Below, in pieces: positions 16,061 through 23,897 of a stretch of 24,308 nt of DNA. This DNA is from an uncultured Blautia sp. (GTDB lineage: Bacteria; Bacillota; Clostridia; Lachnospirales; Lachnospiraceae). The position numbers and the translations under genes were made by a program. Location: assembly GCA_934394595.1 (NCBI GenBank), contig CAKRRX010000033.1:1-24308 (forward strand), read 5' to 3'. The notes beneath the pieces were generated by a model that did no database searches, was not told the DNA's origin, and saw only the letters and a program-made list of their open reading frames with translations. The stretch's first letter is position 1. Each line of letters begins with the position of its first letter.

Positions 16061-18058
16061 TCAGTGATTTTCTGTTGTACTTTCGCCTGAAGCAGCCGTT
16101 TCCCCTTTTACTGCTTTATCCAGCGCTTCCAGGCCTGCTTCATCCAGATTATCTGAAACATCCAGTCCTTTTTCCACGGCACGGAAAATGATCATAAATT
16201 CCTTACCTGTAATGGTCTCCTTGCGGATCAGATAAGCAGCGATCTTGTCCAGTGCCTCCCGATGTGTCCCAATGAGGCGCTTGGCTTCCTCATAGGAAAC
16301 ACGGAGCAGTTCCATAACCTCATGGTCTACCTCTGTGGCAGTATCATCCCCACAGTTGAGGACTGCACGGCCATTTAGATACTGATTCTCCTGGGTTGCA
16401 AGACCCATAAGTCCAAACTTCTTTGACATACCATACTGGGTGATCATGGCGCGGGCTACCTTAGTTGCCTGCTCAATATCATTGGATGCCCCTGTGGTCA
16501 CAGAATCAAATACGATCTCTTCTGCTGCTCTGCCTCCCAGATAACCTACCAGCATAGCCTCCAGCTCTTTCTGAGTATTCAGATACTTCTCTTCCTCAGG
16601 CACCTGCATCACATATCCCAAAGCTCCCATTGTACGTGGGACAATTGTAATCTTCTGCACCGGCTCTGCATCTTTTTGAAGGGCACTGACAAGAGCATGT
16701 CCTACCTCATGGTAAGAAACAATACGGCGCTCCTGGGCGCTTAAGATGCGGTCTTTTTTCTCTTTTCCTACCAGAACTACCTCAACGGATTCCAGAAGAT
16801 CCTTCTGGCTCACTGCACGGCGTCCGTTCTTTACTGCCAGAATAGCTGCCTCATTTACCATATTTGCCAGATCAGAACCTACAGCACCGGAAGTGGCAAG
16901 AGCAATGGCATCAAAGTCAACGGTTTCATCCAGGCGTACATTTTTCGCATGGACCTTCAGAATGTCCACACGGCCTTTCAGATCCGGACGGTCTACGATA
17001 ACACGTCTGTCAAAACGTCCCGGGCGAAGAAGCGCCGGATCCAGTACTTCCGGACGATTGGTAGCTGCCAGGATCAGAAGACCCTTGGAGGTATCAAATC
17101 CATCCATCTCTGCCAGAAGCTGGTTCAGCGTCTGCTCACGCTCGTCATTGCCGCCTCCATAATGGGAATCGCGGCTTTTTCCAATAGCATCAATCTCATC
17201 AATAAACACGATACAGGGAGCATTTTTCTTGGCTTCCTCAAAAAGATCCCTTACACGGGAAGCTCCCACTCCCACAAACATTTCCACAAATTCAGATCCG
17301 GAAAGGGAAAAGAACGGCACATGTGCTTCTCCTGCAACTGCTTTTGCAAGAAGTGTCTTACCTGTACCAGGAGGTCCCACCAGAAGGGCGCCCTTTGGCA
17401 GCTTGGCTCCGATTTCCACATATTTTCCCGGATTATGAAGGAATTCCACCACTTCCTGAAGTGATTCCTTGGCTTCATCCTGGCCAGCTACATCCTTAAA
17501 GGTGATGCCGGTCTCTTTTTGTACATAGGCTTTGGCACGGCTTTTGCCCACCCCCATCATACCACCGCCGCCTTTATTCATACGGCGCATTACAAACATC
17601 AGAAGCACAAAAAGAAGCACAGATGGCAGAAGCACACTGAGCATCATAGCCATAAATTCTCCGAAAGCATCCGGCGGCTCAGATTTAAAAATAATGCCGG
17701 TTCCCTCAAGACGTTTGGTAAGTGCAGTCTCATCTTCTGTCAGATTTGTGTAATAGCTGATTTCCTGATAAGGATTCAACTGCTTTTTCGGCACGATGGT
17801 AAGAGTATCAGACTGAAGGGTTACAGATTTCACTTCATCTTTCTCTACCATATCAATAAATTTGTCATACGTAATCTCACTGGAATTATCCTGCAGCATA
17901 TTGGTAAACAGGCTGAAACACACCAGAGTAACCAAAAGACAGATCAGAAAAGCCAGAATGGACTGATGATTCTTTTTATTGCGATTGGGATCCGGTCTGT
18001 GCGGATCTCTTTTATCGGGACGCTTGCCGCCTGGGTTGTTGTCCAAATTATTATCCAT
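16061..18058 (-). CDS. ftsH: ATP-dependent zinc metalloprotease FtsH
   Basis: Membrane-anchored AAA+ protease that degrades misfolded membrane and regulatory proteins. The 665-aa product has a charged Asn/Asp/Arg/Pro-rich N terminus (1-31), membrane helix about 33-53, an extracytoplasmic domain about 55-133, and a second helix about 136-158. The AAA module carries GPPGTGKT (228-235), pore loop FVGVG (261-265), FIDEID (285-290) and RPGRFDR (345-351). The peptidase carries zinc motif HEVGH (450-454). All catalytic residues are present and the length is usual. GGAGG lies 6 nt before the ATG. It has its own promoter at 18085-18113. In Firmicutes ftsH often follows tilS-hpt, but here a divergent DUF1846 gene lies upstream. 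Confidence 0.97.
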   Translation of the reverse strand: MDNNLDNNPGGKRPDKRDPHRPDPNRNKKNHQSILAFLICLLVTLVCFSLFTNMLQDNSSEITYDKFIDMVEKDEVKSVTLQSDTLTIVPKKQLNPYQEISYYTNLTEDETALTKRLEGTGIIFKSEPPDAFGEFMAMMLSVLLPSVLLFVLLMFVMRRMNKGGGGMMGVGKSRAKAYVQKETGITFKDVAGQDEAKESLQEVVEFLHNPGKYVEIGAKLPKGALLVGPPGTGKTLLAKAVAGEAHVPFFSLSGSEFVEMFVGVGASRVRDLFEEAKKNAPCIVFIDEIDAIGKSRDSHYGGGNDEREQTLNQLLAEMDGFDTSKGLLILAATNRPEVLDPALLRPGRFDRRVIVDRPDLKGRVDILKVHAKNVRLDETVDFDAIALATSGAVGSDLANMVNEAAILAVKNGRRAVSQKDLLESVEVVLVGKEKKDRILSAQERRIVSYHEVGHALVSALQKDAEPVQKITIVPRTMGALGYVMQVPEEEKYLNTQKELEAMLVGYLGGRAAEEIVFDSVTTGASNDIEQATKVARAMITQYGMSKKFGLMGLATQENQYLNGRAVLNCGDDTATEVDHEVMELLRVSYEEAKRLIGTHREALDKIAAYLIRKETITGKEFMIIFRAVEKGLDVSDNLDEAGLEALDKAVKGETAASGESTTENH

Positions 18059-18084
18059 TTCGTTCCTCCTTACTTATCCTTTTT

Positions 18085-18113
18085 ATTATAAAGATAAAAT
18101 TCAGATAAATCAA
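18085..18113 (-). promoter_or_regulatory. Promoter of ftsH
   Basis: Minus strand TTGATT (18108-18113), 17 bp, perfect TATAAT (18085-18090). The start near 18078 gives a leader of about 20 nt containing AAGGAGG. Confidence 0.7.
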
Positions 18114-18189
18114 CCTGGTTCTTGTGAAAACCCATTGAATTTTTGAGAAAAATTGCGTAAAAAAATCGCAGATTCTGGAAAATAGATAC

Positions 18190-18218
18190 TTTTTTTAGAT
18201 GCTAATCTGTAGTATACT
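18190..18218 (+). promoter_or_regulatory. Possible promoter of the DUF1846 gene
   Basis: TATACT at 18213-18218, with a T-rich but weak -35 (TTTTTT, 18190-18195) at 17 bp. The start would be near 18225, giving a leader of about 100 nt. The leader contains two hairpins. Confidence 0.4.
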
Positions 18219-18235
18219 AGTAACATGATTTTTTT

Positions 18236-18284
18236 GCGGCGAGATGCCGCCTGTACAAAGGATCATGTCTGTACCTGCAGACAT
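18236..18284 (+). other. Structured 5' leader of the DUF1846 gene
   Basis: Two stems lie in the predicted leader: GCGGC/GCCGC (18236-18240, 18246-18250, 5-nt loop) and ATGTCTG/CAGACAT (18265-18271, 18278-18284, 6-nt loop). Neither has a following U-run, so they are not terminators as drawn. No known riboswitch class is recognised. Confidence 0.4.
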
Positions 18285-18327
18285 CAGCATAAATGGATGA
18301 AACTATACAAGAGAGAGGAAATTCAGT

Positions 18328-19809
18328 ATGAAAAAAATTGGATTCGATAATGAAAAATATCTGAAAATGCAATCCGAGCATATCCGTGAGCGTATTGGAA
18401 AGTTTGACAACAAGCTTTATCTCGAATTCGGAGGAAAGCTTTTTGACGACTATCATGCATCCCGTGTTCTTCCGGGATTTGAGCCGGACAGCAAGCTGCG
18501 CATGCTGATGCAGCTTTCCGATCAGGCTGAGATCGTCATCGTCATCGGTGCCCCTGATATAGAGAAGAATAAAGTGCGCGGCGATCTCGGCATTACTTAC
18601 GATGAGGATGTCCTTCGTCTTATGAACGAATTCACCAGCAGAGGATTATATGTGGGAAGTGTCTGCATCACCCGCTATTCCGGACAGAACAGTGCCGACG
18701 CCTTTAAAAAACGCCTGGAGAAGCTTGGCATCAAGGTTTATACCCTTTACAATATCCCAGGTTACCCCAGCAATACTTCCCTTATCGTTAGTGACGAGGG
18801 TTACGGAAAGAATGATTATATTGAGACCACCCGGCCACTGGTAGTCATCACTGCACCTGGCCCTGGAAGCGGAAAAATGGCTACCTGCCTTTCTCAGCTT
18901 TACCACGAATACAAGAGAGGCATCAGCGCAGGCTATGCCAAATTCGAGACCTTCCCAATCTGGAATATTCCTCTTAAGCATCCTGTGAATCTGGCTTATG
19001 AGGCAGCCACCGCAGATCTGAATGATGTAAATATGATCGACCCCTTCCATCTGGATGCTTATGGTGTAACCACAGTCAATTATAACCGTGACGTAGAGAT
19101 CTTCCCTGTTGTACAGGCCATGTTTGAGAAGATCATGGGCGAATGTCCGTACAAATCCCCTACAGACATGGGTGTCAATATGGCTGGAAACTGTATCGTA
19201 GACGATGAAGTCTGCCAGGATGCATCCCGTCAGGAGATTATCCGCAGATATTATAAAAGCATGGATGCCCTGATTTCAGGCACTGGTAATGAAGAAGAGG
19301 TCTATAAGATCGAACTTCTTCTGAAACAGGCTCATGCCACTTTGGAGGACCGCAAGGTCGTTCCTGCAGCACTTGAGCTGGAAAAAAAGACTTGCGCTCC
19401 TGCAGCAGCTATGGAGCTTGATGACGGCAGGATCATCACCGGTAAGACCTCAGATCTTCTTGGTGCTTCCTCTGCGCTTCTTTTAAATGTACTGAAAGAG
19501 CTTGCCGGAATCGATCACAAAATACATGTGATCTCCCCGGATGCCATCCATCCGATCCAGAAGCTGAAGACCGATTATCTGGGAAGCAAGAATCCTCGTC
19601 TTCACATGGATGAGACAATGATTGCCCTTTCCATCAGTGCAGCCAGCAATTCGGATGCCCGCCTTGCTCTGGATCAGATTCCCAAGCTGAAGGGATGCCA
19701 GGCACATACCTCTGTTATGCTCTCCTCTGTGGATATCCTTTCCTTCCGCAAGCTTGGAGTAGAACTGACCTGCGAACCGAAATTTGAGCAGGGAAAAAAG
19801 CAGCAGTAA
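18328..19809 (+). CDS. DUF1846 (UPF0371) family protein, function unknown
   Basis: The 493-aa product matches the DUF1846 family by its start MKKIGFDNEKYLKMQSEHI, the EIVIVIGAPDIEKNKVRGD segment (69-87), the phosphate-loop-like APGPGSGKMATCLSQLYHE (about 176-194) and the KFETFPIWNIPLKHPVN block. No signal peptide or membrane helix is seen, so it should be cytosolic. The glycine-rich PGPGSGK suggests nucleotide or phosphate binding, but it is not a canonical Walker A and no reaction is established to my knowledge. GAGAGG lies about 9 nt before the ATG. It is monocistronic, divergent from ftsH, and ended by a strong terminator at 19860-19905. Confidence 0.88.
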   Translation: MKKIGFDNEKYLKMQSEHIRERIGKFDNKLYLEFGGKLFDDYHASRVLPGFEPDSKLRMLMQLSDQAEIVIVIGAPDIEKNKVRGDLGITYDEDVLRLMNEFTSRGLYVGSVCITRYSGQNSADAFKKRLEKLGIKVYTLYNIPGYPSNTSLIVSDEGYGKNDYIETTRPLVVITAPGPGSGKMATCLSQLYHEYKRGISAGYAKFETFPIWNIPLKHPVNLAYEAATADLNDVNMIDPFHLDAYGVTTVNYNRDVEIFPVVQAMFEKIMGECPYKSPTDMGVNMAGNCIVDDEVCQDASRQEIIRRYYKSMDALISGTGNEEEVYKIELLLKQAHATLEDRKVVPAALELEKKTCAPAAAMELDDGRIITGKTSDLLGASSALLLNVLKELAGIDHKIHVISPDAIHPIQKLKTDYLGSKNPRLHMDETMIALSISAASNSDARLALDQIPKLKGCQAHTSVMLSSVDILSFRKLGVELTCEPKFEQGKKQQ

Positions 19810-19859
19810 TTTCTGCTGGCCGGAGTTTATTTGTAAAAAGTTTTCAATTTTTTCATAAC

Positions 19860-19905
19860 AAATGGCAGAGAACCTGTTTTCAGGACTCTCTGCCATTTAT
19901 TTTTT
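19860..19905 (+). terminator. Intrinsic terminator of the DUF1846 gene
   Basis: A perfect 12-bp stem (19860-19871 with 19887-19898) with an inner CCTG/CAGG pair in its loop, then TTTTTT at 19900-19905. The U-run is made of the antisense of the last Lys-Lys codons and stop of the convergent ABC1-kinase gene. On the minus strand no U-run follows, so it should work mainly rightward. Confidence 0.88.
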
Positions 19906-21477
19906 CATAAAATGTTTCACGAACAGATACATCAGGATCACCAGCGCTCCAAAGTAGCCAAGCACTCCAAGAGCTGGTATTCCAAGAATCTTAGGCTTCA
20001 TATCTGTGGTGCAGATGATGCTGGAGCTGATCAGCAGGGCCATCACCCAAAGTCCCAGCACAATATTGCGTATCAGCCTGCGAAGGAGCCATGCCAGATC
20101 ATCCGATGCATGAAGATCCAGATTGATCTTAGTCTGTCCTTTCATACAGCCCTGAAAAAAATCAGCAGCTAATGCCGGAAGATCTACCGCCCGCAATAGA
20201 GAACGGTACAGCTTTTTTCCTGTTCCCTTTAGCTGTTTTTTCCAGCTTCCTTCCTCCAGAAGATTCTCTTTTAGACGGGCGGCTGCAATCTGAACCATAT
20301 TGATCTTGGGACTGATCTTTGCCAGCACTCCTTCCATATGGGTAAGGCCGCGTGCCAGCATGGTAAGACCATGGGGCATGACGATTTTGTTTTCCTTCAT
20401 CACATCCATCAGATCTGTAAAAATCTCTACAATATCGATCTGTCCGAAATCAGCGGTTCCATACTTTGCCATCAGATCACGGATATCCGTGTACAGACGG
20501 CTCTGATCCGGTTTCCCCTTAAATTCGCCAAGAGCCAGCACCGCATCCTGGATTTTACCGATATCATTCAGGGCAATCCCTTCTATGGCATCACCGATCA
20601 GTTCTCTGTCCCTGTCGCTTAATCGTCCCATCATCCCCATGTCGATCCAGACAATTTTACCATCCTGGATCATCACATTTCCCGGATGGGGATCCGCATG
20701 GAAAAAGCCATCCTCCATCACCTGCTTGATAAAATTATCCACAAACTTGCTTCCGATCTCATCCAGATCGTAACCATCTGCAAGAAGACGATCTTTACCA
20801 TCAATGGGAATTCCGTCAATATATTCCATCACAAGAACATTGGCTGTAGTATATTCCCGGTAAAGAACCGGCGTTTTTACAAATGCAACGTTTTTATTTT
20901 TTCGGGAAAATTCCTCCATATTGGAAGCTTCCGTAAGAAAATTCATCTCTTCCTGGGTTACGCGCCACAGTTCTTCCAAAACCAGGTTCAGATCCACCGC
21001 TTCTTTCAGGCTCACAGGAGGCAAAAGCTTTACTGCTTTTTTCATAAGGCCGATATCTCTGGCCATAATCTCATAGATTCCTTTTCTCTGAACCTTGATC
21101 ACAACCTCTTCCCCTGTTTTCAGGACAGCATGATGTACCTGCGCTATGGATGCAGAGCCAAGAGGAATTCGGGAAATCTCCTGAAATTCTTCCTGCCAGG
21201 GGCAGCCAAATGCCTCCTGCAGTACTTCTTCCACTTCGGAAAAAGCCATAGGCTCTGCATCGGAACAGAGTTTCTGTAATTCATCACAGTATCTTTTGGG
21301 CAGAATATCCGACCTCATGGACATGATCTGCCCCAGTTTGATAAAAGTAGGGCCTAGATCTGTAAGGATCAGACGAAGCTTCTCCGGAGATACCCCTCGT
21401 GTGATAGCATGCTTATGAAGAACCCTTGTGATTTCCTTCAGCCTTTCTTTATAGCTGCTGGTCATCTTCGTCTGCAT
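19897..21477 (-). CDS. ABC1/UbiB-family atypical kinase, membrane anchored
   Basis: The 526-aa product has the ABC1 hallmarks: KLGQ (47-50), the alanine-type loop GSASIAQVH (107-115) in place of a normal glycine-rich loop, Lys128 in VIKVQRKG, FFHADPHPGNVM and WIDMGMMGR. Two C-terminal hydrophobic helices lie in about residues 470-522. UbiB/Coq8 relatives are atypical ATPases that support quinone or lipid homeostasis. An anaerobe of this type probably lacks ubiquinone, so the role is open and may concern membrane lipids. AGGA lies 5 nt before ATG 21477; ATG 21465 is an alternative. It overlaps the phasin-like gene by 29 nt and is last in dgkA-phasin-ABC1. Confidence 0.9.
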   Translation of the reverse strand: MQTKMTSSYKERLKEITRVLHKHAITRGVSPEKLRLILTDLGPTFIKLGQIMSMRSDILPKRYCDELQKLCSDAEPMAFSEVEEVLQEAFGCPWQEEFQEISRIPLGSASIAQVHHAVLKTGEEVVIKVQRKGIYEIMARDIGLMKKAVKLLPPVSLKEAVDLNLVLEELWRVTQEEMNFLTEASNMEEFSRKNKNVAFVKTPVLYREYTTANVLVMEYIDGIPIDGKDRLLADGYDLDEIGSKFVDNFIKQVMEDGFFHADPHPGNVMIQDGKIVWIDMGMMGRLSDRDRELIGDAIEGIALNDIGKIQDAVLALGEFKGKPDQSRLYTDIRDLMAKYGTADFGQIDIVEIFTDLMDVMKENKIVMPHGLTMLARGLTHMEGVLAKISPKINMVQIAAARLKENLLEEGSWKKQLKGTGKKLYRSLLRAVDLPALAADFFQGCMKGQTKINLDLHASDDLAWLLRRLIRNIVLGLWVMALLISSSIICTTDMKPKILGIPALGVLGYFGALVILMYLFVKHFMKK

Positions 21478-21775
21478 CCTTTTCCTGCATTTTTGAAATC
21501 TGTTCTTTCAAAGCTTCCAGTTCATCAGGTGTCATTTTTCCCAGGATTTCCTTCAGATCATCGGGATCAGAAGGCTTCAGGGTCACATTTACATTCTTCT
21601 TTACACTTTCTTTGATATTGTGCTTCAGTTCCTGATTCAGGACTTTTCCCTGTTCTACAGTCAGTTCTCCTTTTTCTACCAGTTCATCCAGAACTTCTTT
21701 TGATTTTTCTGCAGTCATCGCTGCTGTACCGATTCCTGCAAGTAATAATTTTTTGATTCCTTCTCCAAGATCCAT
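21449..21775 (-). CDS. Phasin-like small helical protein
   Basis: The 108-aa acidic protein resembles the phasin-related proteins found beside ABC1 kinases in Clostridia. It has a short hydrophobic start (IKKLLLAGIGTAAM), then KSKEVLDELVEKGELTVEQGKVLNQELKHN, predicted to be amphipathic helix, and a C-terminal helix DDLKEILGKMTPDELEALKE ending in an acidic tail. No catalytic motif is seen. No polyhydroxyalkanoate genes lie in the window, so granule binding is not implied; it may be a lipid- or membrane-surface partner of the kinase. AGGAG lies 8 nt before the ATG. It overlaps the downstream kinase start. Confidence 0.8.
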   Translation of the reverse strand: MDLGEGIKKLLLAGIGTAAMTAEKSKEVLDELVEKGELTVEQGKVLNQELKHNIKESVKKNVNVTLKPSDPDDLKEILGKMTPDELEALKEQISKMQEKDADEDDQQL

Positions 21776-21825
21776 AATGCATACTCCTTTCTGCTGTCCT
21801 AATAGAAAATCCCTTTTCAGATTTC

Positions 21826-22206
21826 TCAGAGGATTCCCAAAAACGCCAGACCTTTTGGTACAAAAATGATCAGACCGGAAACCGCCGCCATGATCGCAGC
21901 GATCAGAACAGCTCCTGCCGCTGTATCTTTGGCAACCTTCGCCAGTGGCCTGTATTCACTGGTCACAAGATCCACCACTGCTTCTATGGCTGTATTTACC
22001 AGTTCCAGTGCCATAACAAGACCAAAAAGCCCCAGACAGATACACCATTCCACAGGGGAAATTCTCAGTATCAGTCCTGCGATCATCACAAGCGCTGCCA
22101 CTGTACAGTGTATCTTCATATTGCGTTCTTTTCGGATACCAGTGAAAATCCCCTCAAATGCATAGCCAAAGCTTCTGGTAAGAGGTGGTTTCTTTTGTTC
22201 TGACAT
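21826..22206 (-). CDS. Diacylglycerol/undecaprenol kinase (DgkA family)
   Basis: The 126-aa integral membrane kinase has three helices (about residues 31-48, 50-70, 96-120), the catalytic-surface motif ALELVNTAIEAVVDL and the AKDTAAGAVL block before the last helix. In Gram-positives this family mostly phosphorylates undecaprenol to recycle the cell-wall lipid carrier, while Escherichia coli DgkA uses diacylglycerol; the substrate cannot be told from sequence. The start is at ATG 22206 with GGAAG/GTGGG upstream. The frame is open to 22269 but would overlap the promoter. First gene of dgkA-phasin-ABC1 kinase. Confidence 0.93.
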   Translation of the reverse strand: MSEQKKPPLTRSFGYAFEGIFTGIRKERNMKIHCTVAALVMIAGLILRISPVEWCICLGLFGLVMALELVNTAIEAVVDLVTSEYRPLAKVAKDTAAGAVLIAAIMAAVSGLIIFVPKGLAFLGIL

Positions 22207-22239
22207 TTTTCCCACTTCCTGTCTGTTTTCTTTTTCACA

Positions 22240-22268
22240 AGTATAACAGATTTTGCATGAAATATCCA
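22240..22268 (-). promoter_or_regulatory. Promoter of the dgkA-phasin-ABC1 kinase operon
   Basis: Minus strand TGGATA (22263-22268), 17 bp, TATACT (22240-22245) with TGT before it as an extended -10. The start near 22233 leaves a leader of about 27 nt. Confidence 0.55.
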
Positions 22269-22301
22269 TATTTTTCTAACAATTTATATATTATTTAGTT
22301 T

Positions 22302-23834
22302 TTACCAGACAACACCTTTTTGTCTTTTCCGTAATTTCTCTATTACGGTAGGATATCGGTTATAATCTGTATGGGGAAGTGCCTGAGCCGCTGTCATTAG
22401 CTCAAGAAAATCTTCCACTTCTGCAAACTGAATATACACCATTTTCTCCAGTATCTCCTGAATATCCTTCAGAAGAGCCCTGTTTAGGAGAAGTTTTCCG
22501 GCACCTTCCAGGGAAGAGTTTCCGGCATTGATAATATGATCCCGGGCCATGTCCGGATACATGCCAATGGTGATGGCAGATTCTTTGGAAACATGCTTTC
22601 CAAAAGCGCCTGCCACATAAAATTTGTCCGCCTGGTCAAGGGCAAGGCCAGACTCCCGCAGCATGATTTCTACCATGGTGTGTGCAGCGGATTTGGTGCG
22701 GATAAATTCGTCTATGTCTTTCTGGTAAAAATACAATCCCGGTGCATACTCCACACAGAGCTGCCCTTCTTTTTCCATGATCAGAGATGATTTTTCCAAA
22801 GAAAGCTTTCCGCGGATGTCGATCCAGCCCTCCAGAAACAGTTCTGCGATCAGATCAATGATCCCGGAACCGCAGATTCCTTTTGGCGCCACCTCTTGGA
22901 TCACATGGACTTTTATTTTTCCGTTTTCGATTTTTACTTCGTCCACAGCTCCCTGATCTGCACGCATTCCGGTACGTACTACGCCGCCTTCCAAAGCCGG
23001 ACCTGCTGCCCCGGCTCCGCAAAGTAAGAACTCCTTGTTTCCGATCACCAGTTCCCCGTTGGTTCCAATGTCAAAAAATACGCTGATCTCTTCTTTTTTG
23101 TACAACTCTGTATCGATCATTCCGCTGATAATATCCCCACCCAGATAATTGGATTTTGCAGGATAAATAAACACGTTTCCCTTGATGGGAATATCCAGCT
23201 CTCTTCCCCTGAAAAATCCCGGGCAGTCTGCATGAACTGCATGAGGAGTATAAAACACACAAAATGCATCCATTCCAAGAAGAAAATGGATCATTGTGGT
23301 ATTTCCGGCAATAACCATAGAAAGACACTCTTCTCCTGAAATCCCTGTACGTTTTTTCAGCTTTTCCATACACTCTGTAACAGACGCTACTGTGGCAAGA
23401 CGTACTTCTTCCAGTTTTTTTGCATCATCCTTGCAGTAAAAGATCCTGGACAGGATATCCGTCCCCCAGGTAATCTGTCGGTTAAAGCAGCTGACTTCCC
23501 CCAGAATCTCTCCGGATACGCAGTCAAAAAGCCGACATACCACAGTTGTGCTTCCAAGATCCACTGCAAATCCATAATGCCTGCTGGACTGATTTCCTTT
23601 TTCCAGTTCTGCGATTTCCCAGTTTTCCCCGTTCCAGACAAGAGAAACCGTAACTTTCCACTTTGCCTGGTCCAAAAGCGGGTACAATTTTCTGATTATC
23701 CCAACTGGCATATATACTTTTTCCCGGATTCCGGCATCTTTCAACCCGTCCAGAATGCGTATCTGGTCAGAGCGGGCATCCTCCTCTGTGGGGGCCGGCA
23801 GTTCCAGATATATTTTTTTGCTCAGTCCTTCCAT
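22302..23834 (-). CDS. ASKHA-domain protein (RACE/RamA-like C-terminal region, DUF4445)
   Basis: The 510-aa product resembles reductive activators of corrinoid proteins (RACE), which use ATP hydrolysis to drive electron transfer to Co(II) corrinoid proteins. It keeps the middle segment (KKIYLELPAPTEEDARSD near the start) and the ASKHA core: FAVDLGSTTV at about 88-97, IAGNTTM, FFDIGTNGELV, CGAGAAGPALEGG, GICGSGIIDL and FYVAGAFGKH. It lacks the usual N-terminal 2Fe-2S ferredoxin domain. The start at 23834 has AGGAGGG 7 nt upstream; the frame to 23867 lies in a hairpin. No corrinoid methyltransferase gene is in the window. It is downstream of leuS across an attenuator-like hairpin. Confidence 0.87.
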   Translation of the reverse strand: MEGLSKKIYLELPAPTEEDARSDQIRILDGLKDAGIREKVYMPVGIIRKLYPLLDQAKWKVTVSLVWNGENWEIAELEKGNQSSRHYGFAVDLGSTTVVCRLFDCVSGEILGEVSCFNRQITWGTDILSRIFYCKDDAKKLEEVRLATVASVTECMEKLKKRTGISGEECLSMVIAGNTTMIHFLLGMDAFCVFYTPHAVHADCPGFFRGRELDIPIKGNVFIYPAKSNYLGGDIISGMIDTELYKKEEISVFFDIGTNGELVIGNKEFLLCGAGAAGPALEGGVVRTGMRADQGAVDEVKIENGKIKVHVIQEVAPKGICGSGIIDLIAELFLEGWIDIRGKLSLEKSSLIMEKEGQLCVEYAPGLYFYQKDIDEFIRTKSAAHTMVEIMLRESGLALDQADKFYVAGAFGKHVSKESAITIGMYPDMARDHIINAGNSSLEGAGKLLLNRALLKDIQEILEKMVYIQFAEVEDFLELMTAAQALPHTDYNRYPTVIEKLRKRQKGVVW

Positions 23835-23852
23835 TTTCTTCCCTCCTATAGC

Positions 23853-23883
23853 AAAAATCCCCACCATTTCTGATGGGGATTTT
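23853..23883 (-). terminator. Terminator or attenuator downstream of leuS
   Basis: A perfect 10-bp stem (23854-23863 with 23874-23883, 10-nt loop) yields GGGGAUUUUUG on the minus strand, so the U-run is partly paired and short. It lies 15 nt after the leuS stop and just before the ribosome site of the ASKHA gene. No separate promoter is seen for that gene. Confidence 0.65.
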
Positions 23884-23897
23884 GGTAGTATATCTAT

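Noticed and set aside
18236..18284. DUF1846 leader as a known riboswitch
   Set aside because: Two simple hairpins are visible, but no conserved core of any riboswitch class I know could be recognised, and there is no terminator or anti-terminator pair.
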